From Candidatus Saccharimonadota bacterium (GTDB lineage: Bacteria > Patescibacteriota > Saccharimonadia > Saccharimonadales > UBA4665), in contig JAICKC010000007.1 of the NCBI GenBank assembly GCA_025928155.1, positions 1 to 64,000 on the forward strand: a stretch of 64,000 nt of DNA, in the 5' to 3' direction. Under the pieces are notes generated by a model. That model worked only from the letters and a program-made list of their open reading frames with translations. It had not been told where the DNA came from and made no database searches. Positions 16,409-24,360 of the stretch are shown one piece after another. Made by a program: the position numbers and the translations under genes. How positions within the stretch are numbered: position 1 is the stretch's first letter; each line of letters starts with the position of its first letter.

Positions 16409-16560
16409 ACCTCTATTATTTCATATGCTCAACGATTACCCAAGTTGTGATAAATATCCTGCCAAACCTGTGACGAAGCTAACAGTATTTCGGGGCGACT
16501 ACTCGCATACTACACATGTACAGGTGGCTAATAGGCTGCCACCCGAAAAGGGGGTGCAAC

Positions 16561-17127
16561 ATGGTAAGTTTCAGTGAAGTAGAAAAGCAGCTGAACCACG
16601 TTGGCTGCAATTTTAAAATGTGGGGACGGGCCGAAATACGGGAGCTCAGCAATGTGCTCATGCCGGAAGAAAAAATTGCTCAAGCTGTAAACGGGTCATA
16701 TGAAGGCGGATTTGCTATGCTGGTCGTGACGAATTACCGAGTACTGCTGATAGACCGTAAACCCATGTTGCTGACCATAGAAGACCTTCGCTACGACATG
16801 ATTGCCGAAGTTGACTTCAATAACCGCCTTATGGGCTCGACAATCAAAATTATTACCCCAGTGCGCAATCTAGTGTTTAACAGTTGGAGCAGCACGCGGC
16901 TACGCAAATGTGTGAACTACGTGCAGCAGCGAGTAATGGAAATTCGTCAACACGGATTGACTGCGCAGCTGCAGGGGCAGCTGGTGGGAACGCCACAGCC
17001 GCTGCCGGGACTCAACCCGCAGCTTGCCGCGTCCGGCCAGAGTGGGGGCGTGCCCTACGCGCCAATGAATCCATACACCAAAGCGCCACTTTTGAGCCGG
17101 CGTCGCAGGTTCCCGAGTTTTTACTAG
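16561..17127 (+). CDS. bacterial PH-domain protein
   Basis: The first 125 residues look like a small PH domain of the YokE/bPH type: FAMLVVTNYRVLLIDRKP followed by an alternating strand pattern and a C-terminal helix. The C-terminal third is Gln/Pro/Gly-rich and ends basic. I chose ATG 16561 because AAAAGGGGGTG precedes it; an upstream in-frame ATG at 16516 has no such site. No membrane helix is visible. It is divergent from the Crp-type regulator. Function unknown. Confidence 0.7.
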   Translation: MVSFSEVEKQLNHVGCNFKMWGRAEIRELSNVLMPEEKIAQAVNGSYEGGFAMLVVTNYRVLLIDRKPMLLTIEDLRYDMIAEVDFNNRLMGSTIKIITPVRNLVFNSWSSTRLRKCVNYVQQRVMEIRQHGLTAQLQGQLVGTPQPLPGLNPQLAASGQSGGVPYAPMNPYTKAPLLSRRRRFPSFY

Positions 17128-17158
17128 GCCCAATATATTCCGGTTAGCGAGACGGCGG

Positions 17159-18247
17159 TTATTTCGAGACGTTAAAACGGAACTCGACAATGTCGTCGGG
17201 TTGCATGATGTAGGTTTTGCCTTCGGTGCGAACTTTGCCTGACGCCCGAGCGGCTTGGAGAGAGCCTGCGGCAATAAGGTCGTTGTAGGCAACAGCTTCA
17301 GCGGCGATGAAGCCGTGTTCGAAGTCGCCGTGGATGACTCCGGCGGCTTGCGGCGCAGTGGCGCCTTGCGGGATCGTCCAGGCGCGGACTTCTTTGGCAC
17401 CCGCTGTAAGGTAGCTTTGCAAACCGAGTGTATCATAGGCGGCGCGGATGAGTTGATTCAAGCCTGATTCAGCTTGGCCGTAGCTTTCGAGCAGTTCGGC
17501 GCGGTCGTTACCATCCAGGCTGCGCAGCTCGTCTTCGAGCTTGGCGCAGATGAACAGGGAAGGCGACGGCGCAATCAGTTGCGCCAGGCGGCTGTGTAGG
17601 GCAAGGTCACTCAAGCCATTTTCGTCAACATTAAACACGTAGATAACCGGCTTGGCCGTGAGCAAGAACAGATCACTTAGGTGGGTGGGATCGATATCGG
17701 GCCGGCTCCAGATGGGCATGCCGCTGTCTAACAGGCCGTGCACTTCTTGCAGGGTATCGTATTCGGGCTTGAGCTTGGGGGTGGCACGTGACTCTTTTTC
17801 GAGCTTGGGCAGACGCTTTGCGACCGTCTGCAAGTCGGCTAGTACCAGCTCAGTGTTGATAATGTCGATGTCGCGTATCGGGTCGTGCGTGCCGGTGGCT
17901 TCATCGGTGACGACGTTGGGGTCTTCGAAAGCGCGCACGACCTGCGCAATTGCATTAGTGGCACGGATATGGCTCAAAAATTGATTGCCCAAGCCTTCAC
18001 CTTCGCTGGCGCCTTTGACCAGGCCGGCGACATCCACAAACGTGACCGTGGCTGGCTTGATAGGCGCGTTGCCGTACAGCTCGCTTAAGCGTTGCAAACG
18101 CGGGTCGGGCACCGGCACAATACCGGTATTTGGCTCTATAGTCGCGAAGGGGTAATTAGCTGCCAGCGCTGACGAGTCGGTGAGGGCATTAAACAGGGTT
18201 GATTTGCCGACGTTCGGCAGACCCACGATGGCTATGGAAAGACTCAT
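17159..18247 (-). CDS. ychF: redox-regulated ATPase YchF (Obg-like)
   Basis: A translation-associated P-loop ATPase of the Obg group. G1 is GLPNVGKS (residues 8-15), G3 is DVAGLV, and the nucleotide-specificity motif is NVDE rather than NKxD, the known reason YchF prefers ATP. A coiled-coil domain follows, and the C-terminus is a TGS domain ending FRFNVSK. I place the start at 18247 (MSLSIAIVGLPNVGKS), 362 aa, the usual length. A TATAAT lies 10 nt before this ATG on the minus strand, giving a leader of only 3-4 nt. It is divergent from the pilus island. Confidence 0.96.
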   Translation of the reverse strand: MSLSIAIVGLPNVGKSTLFNALTDSSALAANYPFATIEPNTGIVPVPDPRLQRLSELYGNAPIKPATVTFVDVAGLVKGASEGEGLGNQFLSHIRATNAIAQVVRAFEDPNVVTDEATGTHDPIRDIDIINTELVLADLQTVAKRLPKLEKESRATPKLKPEYDTLQEVHGLLDSGMPIWSRPDIDPTHLSDLFLLTAKPVIYVFNVDENGLSDLALHSRLAQLIAPSPSLFICAKLEDELRSLDGNDRAELLESYGQAESGLNQLIRAAYDTLGLQSYLTAGAKEVRAWTIPQGATAPQAAGVIHGDFEHGFIAAEAVAYNDLIAAGSLQAARASGKVRTEGKTYIMQPDDIVEFRFNVSK

Positions 18248-18342
18248 TTCACCATACATTATAGCCGATTTCAACAGATATGGCACGGGGTATTGGAAAC
18301 TTGTGGTGTTAGCACAAGCACTTTGTTATACTCGAGGTAACT

Positions 18343-18891
18343 ATGAGTGAGCACAAGCAGGCGAACGTGGTTGCCTCTGCAAAGTCTGGTATGGTGGTGG
18401 GCGGCAGTGGTCATCGCCACCTAGTGGATGCAAAGCCGGCAAGCCTAATCGGAATGGGTGTGTTTGCTCTACTAGCCCTCGCTCTGCTGGCGGTATATCT
18501 TGTACATCGTAGTAACACAAGTCCCAACCACCAGGCGCATGTTGAAGTTAAGAGTCTGCAATCACAGATTAAGGCCCAAAAGGGTGATGATGGCAGTAAG
18601 ATCAGCTTATACCAGCAGCTCGCCGTGGCGTGTGCTAAGGCGGGTGATACAAAATGCGCCAACGACGCCAACAACAAAGTTACGCAAGCCCAAGGCGCTC
18701 AAGACCCGGGCACACTTACGACGCTAGCGCAGACGGCGGCGGCGTCAGGCGATAAGCAGAAAGCGATAAGCTACTACCAGAAGGCTATACAAGCGCTCCA
18801 GAAACAAGACGGTGGCGTACCTAAGCCAGTGACTCAGGATGCTATTGACAACCTCCAGGCGGAAATAAATAAACTCCAGGGAACAAACTGA
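18343..18891 (+). CDS. membrane protein with periplasm-side TPR-like region
   Basis: A cytoplasmic N-terminus of about 35 residues, one membrane helix (about 36-55) and a Gln/Lys/Ala-rich helical exterior part. The pattern of alternating helices (LYQQLAVACAKAGDTKCAND, LTTLAQTAAASGDKQKAISY) resembles two or three tetratricopeptide repeats. The TATACT -10 ends 10 nt before the ATG. Its TGA overlaps the ATG of the 900-residue surface protein (TGATG), so both are made together. It opens the pilus island and could be an assembly or docking factor for the surface protein; this is inferred from position. Confidence 0.65.
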   Translation: MSEHKQANVVASAKSGMVVGGSGHRHLVDAKPASLIGMGVFALLALALLAVYLVHRSNTSPNHQAHVEVKSLQSQIKAQKGDDGSKISLYQQLAVACAKAGDTKCANDANNKVTQAQGAQDPGTLTTLAQTAAASGDKQKAISYYQKAIQALQKQDGGVPKPVTQDAIDNLQAEINKLQGTN

Positions 18892-21593
18892 TGATACAGA
18901 AGCACAGAACCCTGTTGCTAGCACTATATACGCTGACAGTGCTGGGTGGTGTGCTGGCTCTGCGGGGATCCGTGTCATTTGCCTACAGTCAGATACCCGC
19001 TCCAGGAACACCGAGTGTCCGCGAAGAGTTAAGTGTGGCAGGAGGAGGCCTATCTCTCAATGCCCCGACTAGCTACTACTCGATGTTCTCACCTGACCCC
19101 ACGAAGTTTAGTTTTGTGCTTGAGAAGTGTCCTTTCGACCAAACCGATGCAGACCTCGCTACGGAGGCGTGCCAACCGACTGGGCCAAATAACTTTACTC
19201 GTGGCAATAACCTGTACATGAAGCTTACCTGTACTCATTCCGCGGTGGCTATCACTACATACAGCACTGTCTCTACAGCCGCTATGCGGGGCAGTGGAAC
19301 GTTTACGGTTAATCACTCCTGCGGTGCAGCACAAGGCAAAGATAGCTCAACGGGAATGTACAAGATGATAGTGCAGCTCTGTCTATCGACGACACCAGAC
19401 TGTAACAACCCTGTGGGTCCTCAGCTGTACGGCTTCCGGTTGTACTCTTCTGCCAGCCCACAGACTGAGATAGGCTACGATGGTGACGACTCCGTATCGT
19501 TCCCTTTTGCCCAACAGTACCGCGGCGCTAGCTGTGCCAGTGTCGGCTATAGTGATGATGGCTCAGGCTCTCCACCAAGGACTGACTGTTTGTCAAGCTG
19601 GCCCATTACGTTTGAAGGGGCATGCGATAACTCCACCACGCAGACCGGCCAGGTTAAATGGCAGGATGGAGATGGGTATCCCAGCCTGTCGCCGCAAAAC
19701 TGGAGCATTAACTTTAGGCTGACGGGCGGTGGTAATAATATTACCGGCAGTGGCCAGAAGACTCCGCCGGCAGGTGCAGTAAGGGTGGGCGGCCAAGGTG
19801 CCGATGGTCCTCCCGCGGGAAGTAGCCCACAGACGGTAAAGATTCCACCTGGTAACGCTACGAGTGATGTGGTGACCTGGCGGTGGAATGAGGTACTGTA
19901 CAGTAACGGCATACAATTCTGGGTGCCGGCTAATACGATAGCAGCGGCTATCGACTGCGGCCAGCCACCCACCGGCTCGCTCACGCTTGGCTGTAACGGC
20001 GATGGCACCGCCTATGTAATGGTCAAGTTCAATGATCCAGACGGCCCCACCACGGGCACGCTCACGATTAACTTTGCCGGCAGCACGCCGCCCGACAAAA
20101 ACTATGCGCTCGGCTCAACATATGACACCACAGGGGCGGCAGTTAAATACAACATCCCTGAGCCGGCTGCAAACTTCAACGGTTCGTGGGGTGCGCGGCT
20201 GACAGTAAATAATGTTCCGTCCGGTGCAGATCTCGCCATACCAAGCACTACCACGTTCGTTACGCATGGTACTTGTGTAGTCTTCACGCCGAATTGTTCG
20301 CCGGGAACTGATTTCTATCCACCGCCTTCCGGCAGAGATCCCGTACCCGGATCTTCCTATGTGTTCCATGTGGGTACCGGGGTTGCTGGTAACGACCCAA
20401 CGATTCCAGCGGCCAGCGAGTTCACAGTAACTGTCGTGAATACTACAACAAGCACCACATCTATCTCCACTGCGCATCCAGCAGTAGACGGCAGCAAAAC
20501 GCAAACGGGCGCAGGTGGAGCCATTACACACCTAGAAAGCAATACGCTGTCGTTCACGCCAACAGAGGGATCGTATACGGTTACGTGGTCATTCACGGGC
20601 GACGCTACACCATGTACTGTAACAATCCAGTCTGGCTACCGACCATACTTTACTGTGGAAGGTGGCGATATGGCGGCTGGCGCGGGGTTTGCCGCGAGTG
20701 GCACGGCGTGCGCTACCACCAACGCCACGGCGCAGATAAAAGGTGAGGGACTCGATGACGTCGGCAGCTTTTATGGTGCGAGTTCGCAGCTCGGGGCGCT
20801 CGCCAACGGCACTATTACTCTCTTTGCTGCCGACAACACGAATAATGCGGCAAGCAACCTGGGCGGTAGTACTAACGGCATAGCGCCTACCGATACGATT
20901 AACCCGCACAGTCCAAGCGGCTTGGCATTTGCTAACACTACGACTCCGCACCCGCAGTATGGCAGCGGCTTGAGCCGGTCAACCTGGTGTGTGCCGGACT
21001 ACTACGGTGCTGCACCAGCCGCCACGGGCGGGTCGTTTAATGCGGCCGCGCCTGTGTCGGGAGTGTACGTATATGGCTCCAGCCAAACTTTTAATACGCC
21101 AATAACATTGAACCAAGGCGTGCATGTGACCATCGTGGTAAAAGGTAATGTCCAAATAAACCAGCCGATAAAATACAACTACACGAGCGTTGCCAGCAAC
21201 AATCCTGCGGACATCCCGGAATTTAAGCTCTTGGTACAGGGGAATATATATGTTGCGCCAGGCGTTGACACGCTGACCGGTTTCTATGACGCCCAACCAG
21301 GGGCGGCGGGTACTGGCACGTTTTACACTTGTGGCAGCGGCTTTGCGGAAACGCCAGGCTACGACACATGCCGTGCCACGCAGCTAACGGTTTACGGTGC
21401 GGTTGCTTCGAAGGCGCTTAAACTCGACCGTACGCAAGGGCATCTGCGCTCAGTTGGCGGGACGGCAAATACACCGGCAGAGCGGTTTGTGTTTACGCCT
21501 GAGCTGTGGATGGCTGGCCTAACTGGACTGGATTGTACGACCGCCACCGACTGTACTTATCAGGGTTACTCAAACTTGCCGCCGGTGTTCTAG
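18891..21593 (+). CDS. large secreted surface protein, 900 aa
   Basis: A signal peptide or anchor occupies residues 8-30. The remainder is a long extracytoplasmic protein rich in Thr, Ser, Gly, Pro and Asn with scattered Cys pairs, as in beta-rich adhesins. Around residues 500-560 alternating hydrophobics suggest Ig-like strands. The C-terminal 200 residues form a distinct domain with VHVTIVVKGNVQINQPIKYN and FKLLVQGNIYVAPGVD. No cell-wall sorting motif is seen. Position directly before pilMNO and coupling to the preceding gene suggest a pilus-associated adhesin or minor component. I do not recognise a named family. Confidence 0.75.
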   Translation: MIQKHRTLLLALYTLTVLGGVLALRGSVSFAYSQIPAPGTPSVREELSVAGGGLSLNAPTSYYSMFSPDPTKFSFVLEKCPFDQTDADLATEACQPTGPNNFTRGNNLYMKLTCTHSAVAITTYSTVSTAAMRGSGTFTVNHSCGAAQGKDSSTGMYKMIVQLCLSTTPDCNNPVGPQLYGFRLYSSASPQTEIGYDGDDSVSFPFAQQYRGASCASVGYSDDGSGSPPRTDCLSSWPITFEGACDNSTTQTGQVKWQDGDGYPSLSPQNWSINFRLTGGGNNITGSGQKTPPAGAVRVGGQGADGPPAGSSPQTVKIPPGNATSDVVTWRWNEVLYSNGIQFWVPANTIAAAIDCGQPPTGSLTLGCNGDGTAYVMVKFNDPDGPTTGTLTINFAGSTPPDKNYALGSTYDTTGAAVKYNIPEPAANFNGSWGARLTVNNVPSGADLAIPSTTTFVTHGTCVVFTPNCSPGTDFYPPPSGRDPVPGSSYVFHVGTGVAGNDPTIPAASEFTVTVVNTTTSTTSISTAHPAVDGSKTQTGAGGAITHLESNTLSFTPTEGSYTVTWSFTGDATPCTVTIQSGYRPYFTVEGGDMAAGAGFAASGTACATTNATAQIKGEGLDDVGSFYGASSQLGALANGTITLFAADNTNNAASNLGGSTNGIAPTDTINPHSPSGLAFANTTTPHPQYGSGLSRSTWCVPDYYGAAPAATGGSFNAAAPVSGVYVYGSSQTFNTPITLNQGVHVTIVVKGNVQINQPIKYNYTSVASNNPADIPEFKLLVQGNIYVAPGVDTLTGFYDAQPGAAGTGTFYTCGSGFAETPGYDTCRATQLTVYGAVASKALKLDRTQGHLRSVGGTANTPAERFVFTPELWMAGLTGLDCTTATDCTYQGYSNLPPVF

Positions 21594-21627
21594 ATGCGGA
21601 AATGCTTGCGTTTATTGGTTCCGCTCG

Positions 21628-21636
21628 TGCTATAAT
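21628..21636 (+). promoter_or_regulatory. extended -10 promoter of the pilMNO operon
   Basis: TGC-TATAAT (hexamer 21631-21636); a weak TTGCGT lies 19 nt upstream. Downstream is a small hairpin, CCTGCC (21652-21657) pairing with GGCAGG (21664-21669), then the short leader frame at 21694. Confidence 0.65.
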
Positions 21637-21693
21637 CAAGACAACTTAGCCCTGCCTTGCCGGGCAGGATAGAAGGGTGCGGATACAGCCAAC

Positions 21694-21735
21694 ATGACAG
21701 TTAAAACAAATGAAAAATCGGGGCAACAGCGGTGA
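21694..21735 (+). CDS. possible 13-codon leader peptide upstream of pilM
   Basis: ATG 21694 opens a 13-codon frame (MTVKTNEKSGQQR) whose TGA at 21733-21735 overlaps the GTG start of pilM (21732). AGAAGGGTG lies about 15 nt upstream. If translated, ribosomes would stop on the pilM start and re-initiate. It may also be an accidental frame. Confidence 0.3.
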   Translation: MTVKTNEKSGQQR

Positions 21736-22772
21736 GCCTACTGAGTGGCGTTTCGGCCTTTTTTGGCCTTGATATCGGCACGACGGGCATACGTCTGGTT
21801 GAACTGCGCGGACAGGGTACCACCAAGGCGCTTGTAAAGTACGCCTATGTACCGGTTGACGCTAAGCTGGCGCAGAGTGACAGTAGGGCCGACCAGCAGA
21901 AGCTGGCGCAGATCATTGCTAATTTAGTCAGCGAAGCCCGTCTGACTACAAAAAACGTTGCTGTCGGGCTGCCCAGTAGCCGCGTATTTACAACCGTGGC
22001 GGACATGGATCGTTTGCCGATGGGCGAACTCGGCAAGGCGCTTATGTACCAGGCGGATTCGCTTATCCCCACGCCGCCGGCCGAGAGCAAAATAGACTGG
22101 GCGCTGTTGGGCGATTCGCCAAAGGACAAAACCAAGATAGAGGTACTGCTCAGCAGTGTGACTAATAACTTTATCGAGCAGCGGCTCGACATGATCGAAG
22201 GTATCGGTCTGAACGTTATAGCCTTTGAGCCGGACGGTATTGCGCTGCCGCGGGCAGTAGTGCCACTTGGCACTACTATGCCGCAACTGGTTATTGACAT
22301 GGGTAATTTAAGCACTGACCTGGTCGTCACTATGGGTGATGCACCGCGCTTGGTGCGCTCCATCCCGACCGGTGCGAACGCAGTCGTGCTGGCTGCCCAG
22401 CAGAACCTTGGCATTGACGACAAGCAGGCGCAACAATTTGTGTATAAGTTTGGCGTGAGCAAGGACAAGCTTGAGGGACAAGTGTATCAGGCGGTCATTA
22501 ACACCGTGGATACGCTCGTCAACGAAGTCGATAAATCAATCAAGTTTTTCCAGGCGCGCTACACGGAAAGCAAGCTAGAGCGCATCGTCGTGACCGGCGG
22601 CGCCTCGGCTATCCCCGAATTCCCACTGTATCTGGCAAACAAGTTCGGTATCAACGTGGAAATCGGCAACGCGTGGCGCAATGTGAGCTTTGCGGCTGAT
22701 CGCCAAAACGAGCTGCTGGCAGTCAGTAACCAATTTAGTGTGGCAGTAGGTCTGGCGGAGAGGAACGAGTAG
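21732..22772 (+). CDS. pilM: type IV pilus assembly protein PilM
   Basis: An actin-like ATPase that recruits PilN to the inner face of the membrane. The N-terminus GLDIGTTGIRLVELRG is the phosphate-1 motif of the FtsA/PilM fold, and VVTGGASAIPEFPLYLANKFG near residue 285-305 is the adenosine motif. 346 aa is normal. The start is GTG, with GGGG 8 nt upstream. It is followed after 1 nt by pilN. Confidence 0.93.
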   Translation: MSLLSGVSAFFGLDIGTTGIRLVELRGQGTTKALVKYAYVPVDAKLAQSDSRADQQKLAQIIANLVSEARLTTKNVAVGLPSSRVFTTVADMDRLPMGELGKALMYQADSLIPTPPAESKIDWALLGDSPKDKTKIEVLLSSVTNNFIEQRLDMIEGIGLNVIAFEPDGIALPRAVVPLGTTMPQLVIDMGNLSTDLVVTMGDAPRLVRSIPTGANAVVLAAQQNLGIDDKQAQQFVYKFGVSKDKLEGQVYQAVINTVDTLVNEVDKSIKFFQARYTESKLERIVVTGGASAIPEFPLYLANKFGINVEIGNAWRNVSFAADRQNELLAVSNQFSVAVGLAERNE

Positions 22773-22773
22773 C

Positions 22774-23427
22774 ATGGTTCAGTTCAACCTTCTTCCCGAC
22801 GTTAAACTGGAGTACGTTAAGACCCAGCGTACCAAACACTTGTTGACGCTGGCTTCATTTGTGGTGAGTATTGCTGGCATCGCGGTATTAGTCGTGTCGC
22901 TGGTGACGGTTGACGTAGTGCAGAAGAAATCTTTGAGTGACGAAAATCGTGACATTGCGCGCTACAGCTCTCAACTCAAGAGTACGGCGGATCTTAATAA
23001 AATCCTGACTGTGCAAAACCAGCTCAAGACGCTTTCGACCTTGCACGATCAAAAGCCGGTTACGAGCCGCCTATTTGCGTATATTTCGCAGGTGACACCG
23101 GCGCAGGCCAACCTTAACCAGCTAAGTGTTGACTTCGTGGCCGATACGCTGACCATCGGTGGCAAGGCTCCGTCGCTTGATGTGGTAAGCACCTACACTG
23201 ATACGCTTAAAGCCACTCAGTACGCCGTTACGGGTTCGAACGAGGGCAAAAGGAGCGCCTTTTCGAAAGTAGTGCTGGGCAGCTTTGGCCGCAATGACAG
23301 CGGCGCAACCTTCACCATTACGTGCAACTTTGATCCGATTATTTTCAACACCGATGACAATATAGCCTTGACGGTGCCGGCCACGGCCAACGCCGGGCAG
23401 TCAAATATCTTCCAGGGGGGCAATTAA
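22774..23427 (+). CDS. pilN: PilN-like pilus assembly protein
   Basis: The N-terminus (MVQFNLLPDVKLEY) is the conserved PilM-binding FNLLP motif of PilN. One membrane helix follows (about residues 26-50), then a coiled-coil stretch and a small ferredoxin-like domain outside the cytoplasm. 217 aa fits. It lies between pilM and the PilO-like gene in the standard order, which strengthens the call. Confidence 0.88.
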   Translation: MVQFNLLPDVKLEYVKTQRTKHLLTLASFVVSIAGIAVLVVSLVTVDVVQKKSLSDENRDIARYSSQLKSTADLNKILTVQNQLKTLSTLHDQKPVTSRLFAYISQVTPAQANLNQLSVDFVADTLTIGGKAPSLDVVSTYTDTLKATQYAVTGSNEGKRSAFSKVVLGSFGRNDSGATFTITCNFDPIIFNTDDNIALTVPATANAGQSNIFQGGN

Positions 23428-23431
23428 AAAT

Positions 23432-24109
23432 ATGACGGCTGGTACTCCATCGGTCAAGCGGATGCTGATCGACAAGGCCAACGCGCGTATCGTTGTGTAT
23501 GTAAGCGTGGCGGCATTTATTTTAGTGTTTTCGCTGGTGGCTACCAAGACGCTGGTCAGTCAAGCAGCGTATCAAAACCGTGTCATTAGCGCCAAGCGCA
23601 CGGCGGTCAATCAGCTCAAGACAGATATATCCGCTACCTCCCAACTCAAATCGGCGTATGACGCGTTTGTAAATACGCCGCAGAATGCCATCAACGGCAA
23701 CCCGAGCGGCACTGGTACCCAGGATGGTAGTAACGCCAAGATTGTACTTGACGCCTTGCCAAGCAGCTACGATTTCCCCGGTCTTACTACCGCCCTCGAC
23801 AACTTGCTGTCGGCGCAGAACGGCATAAAGATTAACAGCATCAGCGGCACCGACGACGAATTGAACCAAGCGAGCAATCAGACCAGTTCCAGCCCGCAGG
23901 CGTCGCCCATACCGTTCAGCGTATCGGTTACGGGTAATTACCCAAGCATACAAAATGTAGTTGGCGTGTTCGAGCGCTCCATTCGTCCGATACAGGTTCA
24001 GACCGTGCAAATAAGCGGTACCAGCGACGGTATCACTATGAACGTTACTGCACAGACGTACTATCAGCCGGCAAAGTCGCTTAATATCAACAAGAAGGTT
24101 GTGCAGTGA
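23432..24109 (+). CDS. pilO: PilO-like pilus assembly protein
   Basis: A short cytoplasmic N-terminus, one membrane helix (about residues 20-42), a helical stalk and a C-terminal alpha/beta domain (PIPFSVSVTGNYPSIQNVVG is the typical PilO-like strand-helix). 225 aa is normal. PilO dimerises with PilN in the alignment subcomplex. Sequence similarity in this family is weak; gene order after pilMN is the main argument. Its TGA overlaps the GTG of the next gene. Confidence 0.82.
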   Translation: MTAGTPSVKRMLIDKANARIVVYVSVAAFILVFSLVATKTLVSQAAYQNRVISAKRTAVNQLKTDISATSQLKSAYDAFVNTPQNAINGNPSGTGTQDGSNAKIVLDALPSSYDFPGLTTALDNLLSAQNGIKINSISGTDDELNQASNQTSSSPQASPIPFSVSVTGNYPSIQNVVGVFERSIRPIQVQTVQISGTSDGITMNVTAQTYYQPAKSLNINKKVVQ

Positions 24110-24351
24110 AGCAGAAAGATATAGCACTCATTGTACTTATAGCCGGTATTAGCGCCGTGGCGTCGTTTGTTGTGTCGAATAAACTTTTTGTTACGCCGGC
24201 TAACCGCCAACAGCAGGTGGAAGTGGTGGACGTGATTGATCCATCGTTTACAACGCCAAACAACAAATACTTCAACAGCAACAGCATAGATCCGACCCAG
24301 AACTCCCAACTCGGAACCAACAATAACGAGAACCCCTTTAACGGCAACTAG
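24106..24351 (+). CDS. small membrane protein in the pilMNO operon
   Basis: 81 aa, GTG start overlapping the pilO stop. One membrane helix (about residues 6-26) is followed by an Asn-rich, probably disordered extracytoplasmic tail. It occupies the position of pilP in proteobacterial pilMNOPQ loci, but PilP is a lipoprotein and no lipobox is present. With no outer membrane expected in Saccharibacteria, a PilP function is unlikely. Call it a lineage-specific component. Confidence 0.7.
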   Translation: MKQKDIALIVLIAGISAVASFVVSNKLFVTPANRQQQVEVVDVIDPSFTTPNNKYFNSNSIDPTQNSQLGTNNNENPFNGN

Positions 24352-24360
24352 GAGCCTGCT

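Noticed and set aside
24106-24351. PilP
   Set aside because: Position fits, but there is no lipobox or PilP beta domain, and no secretin gene in the locus.
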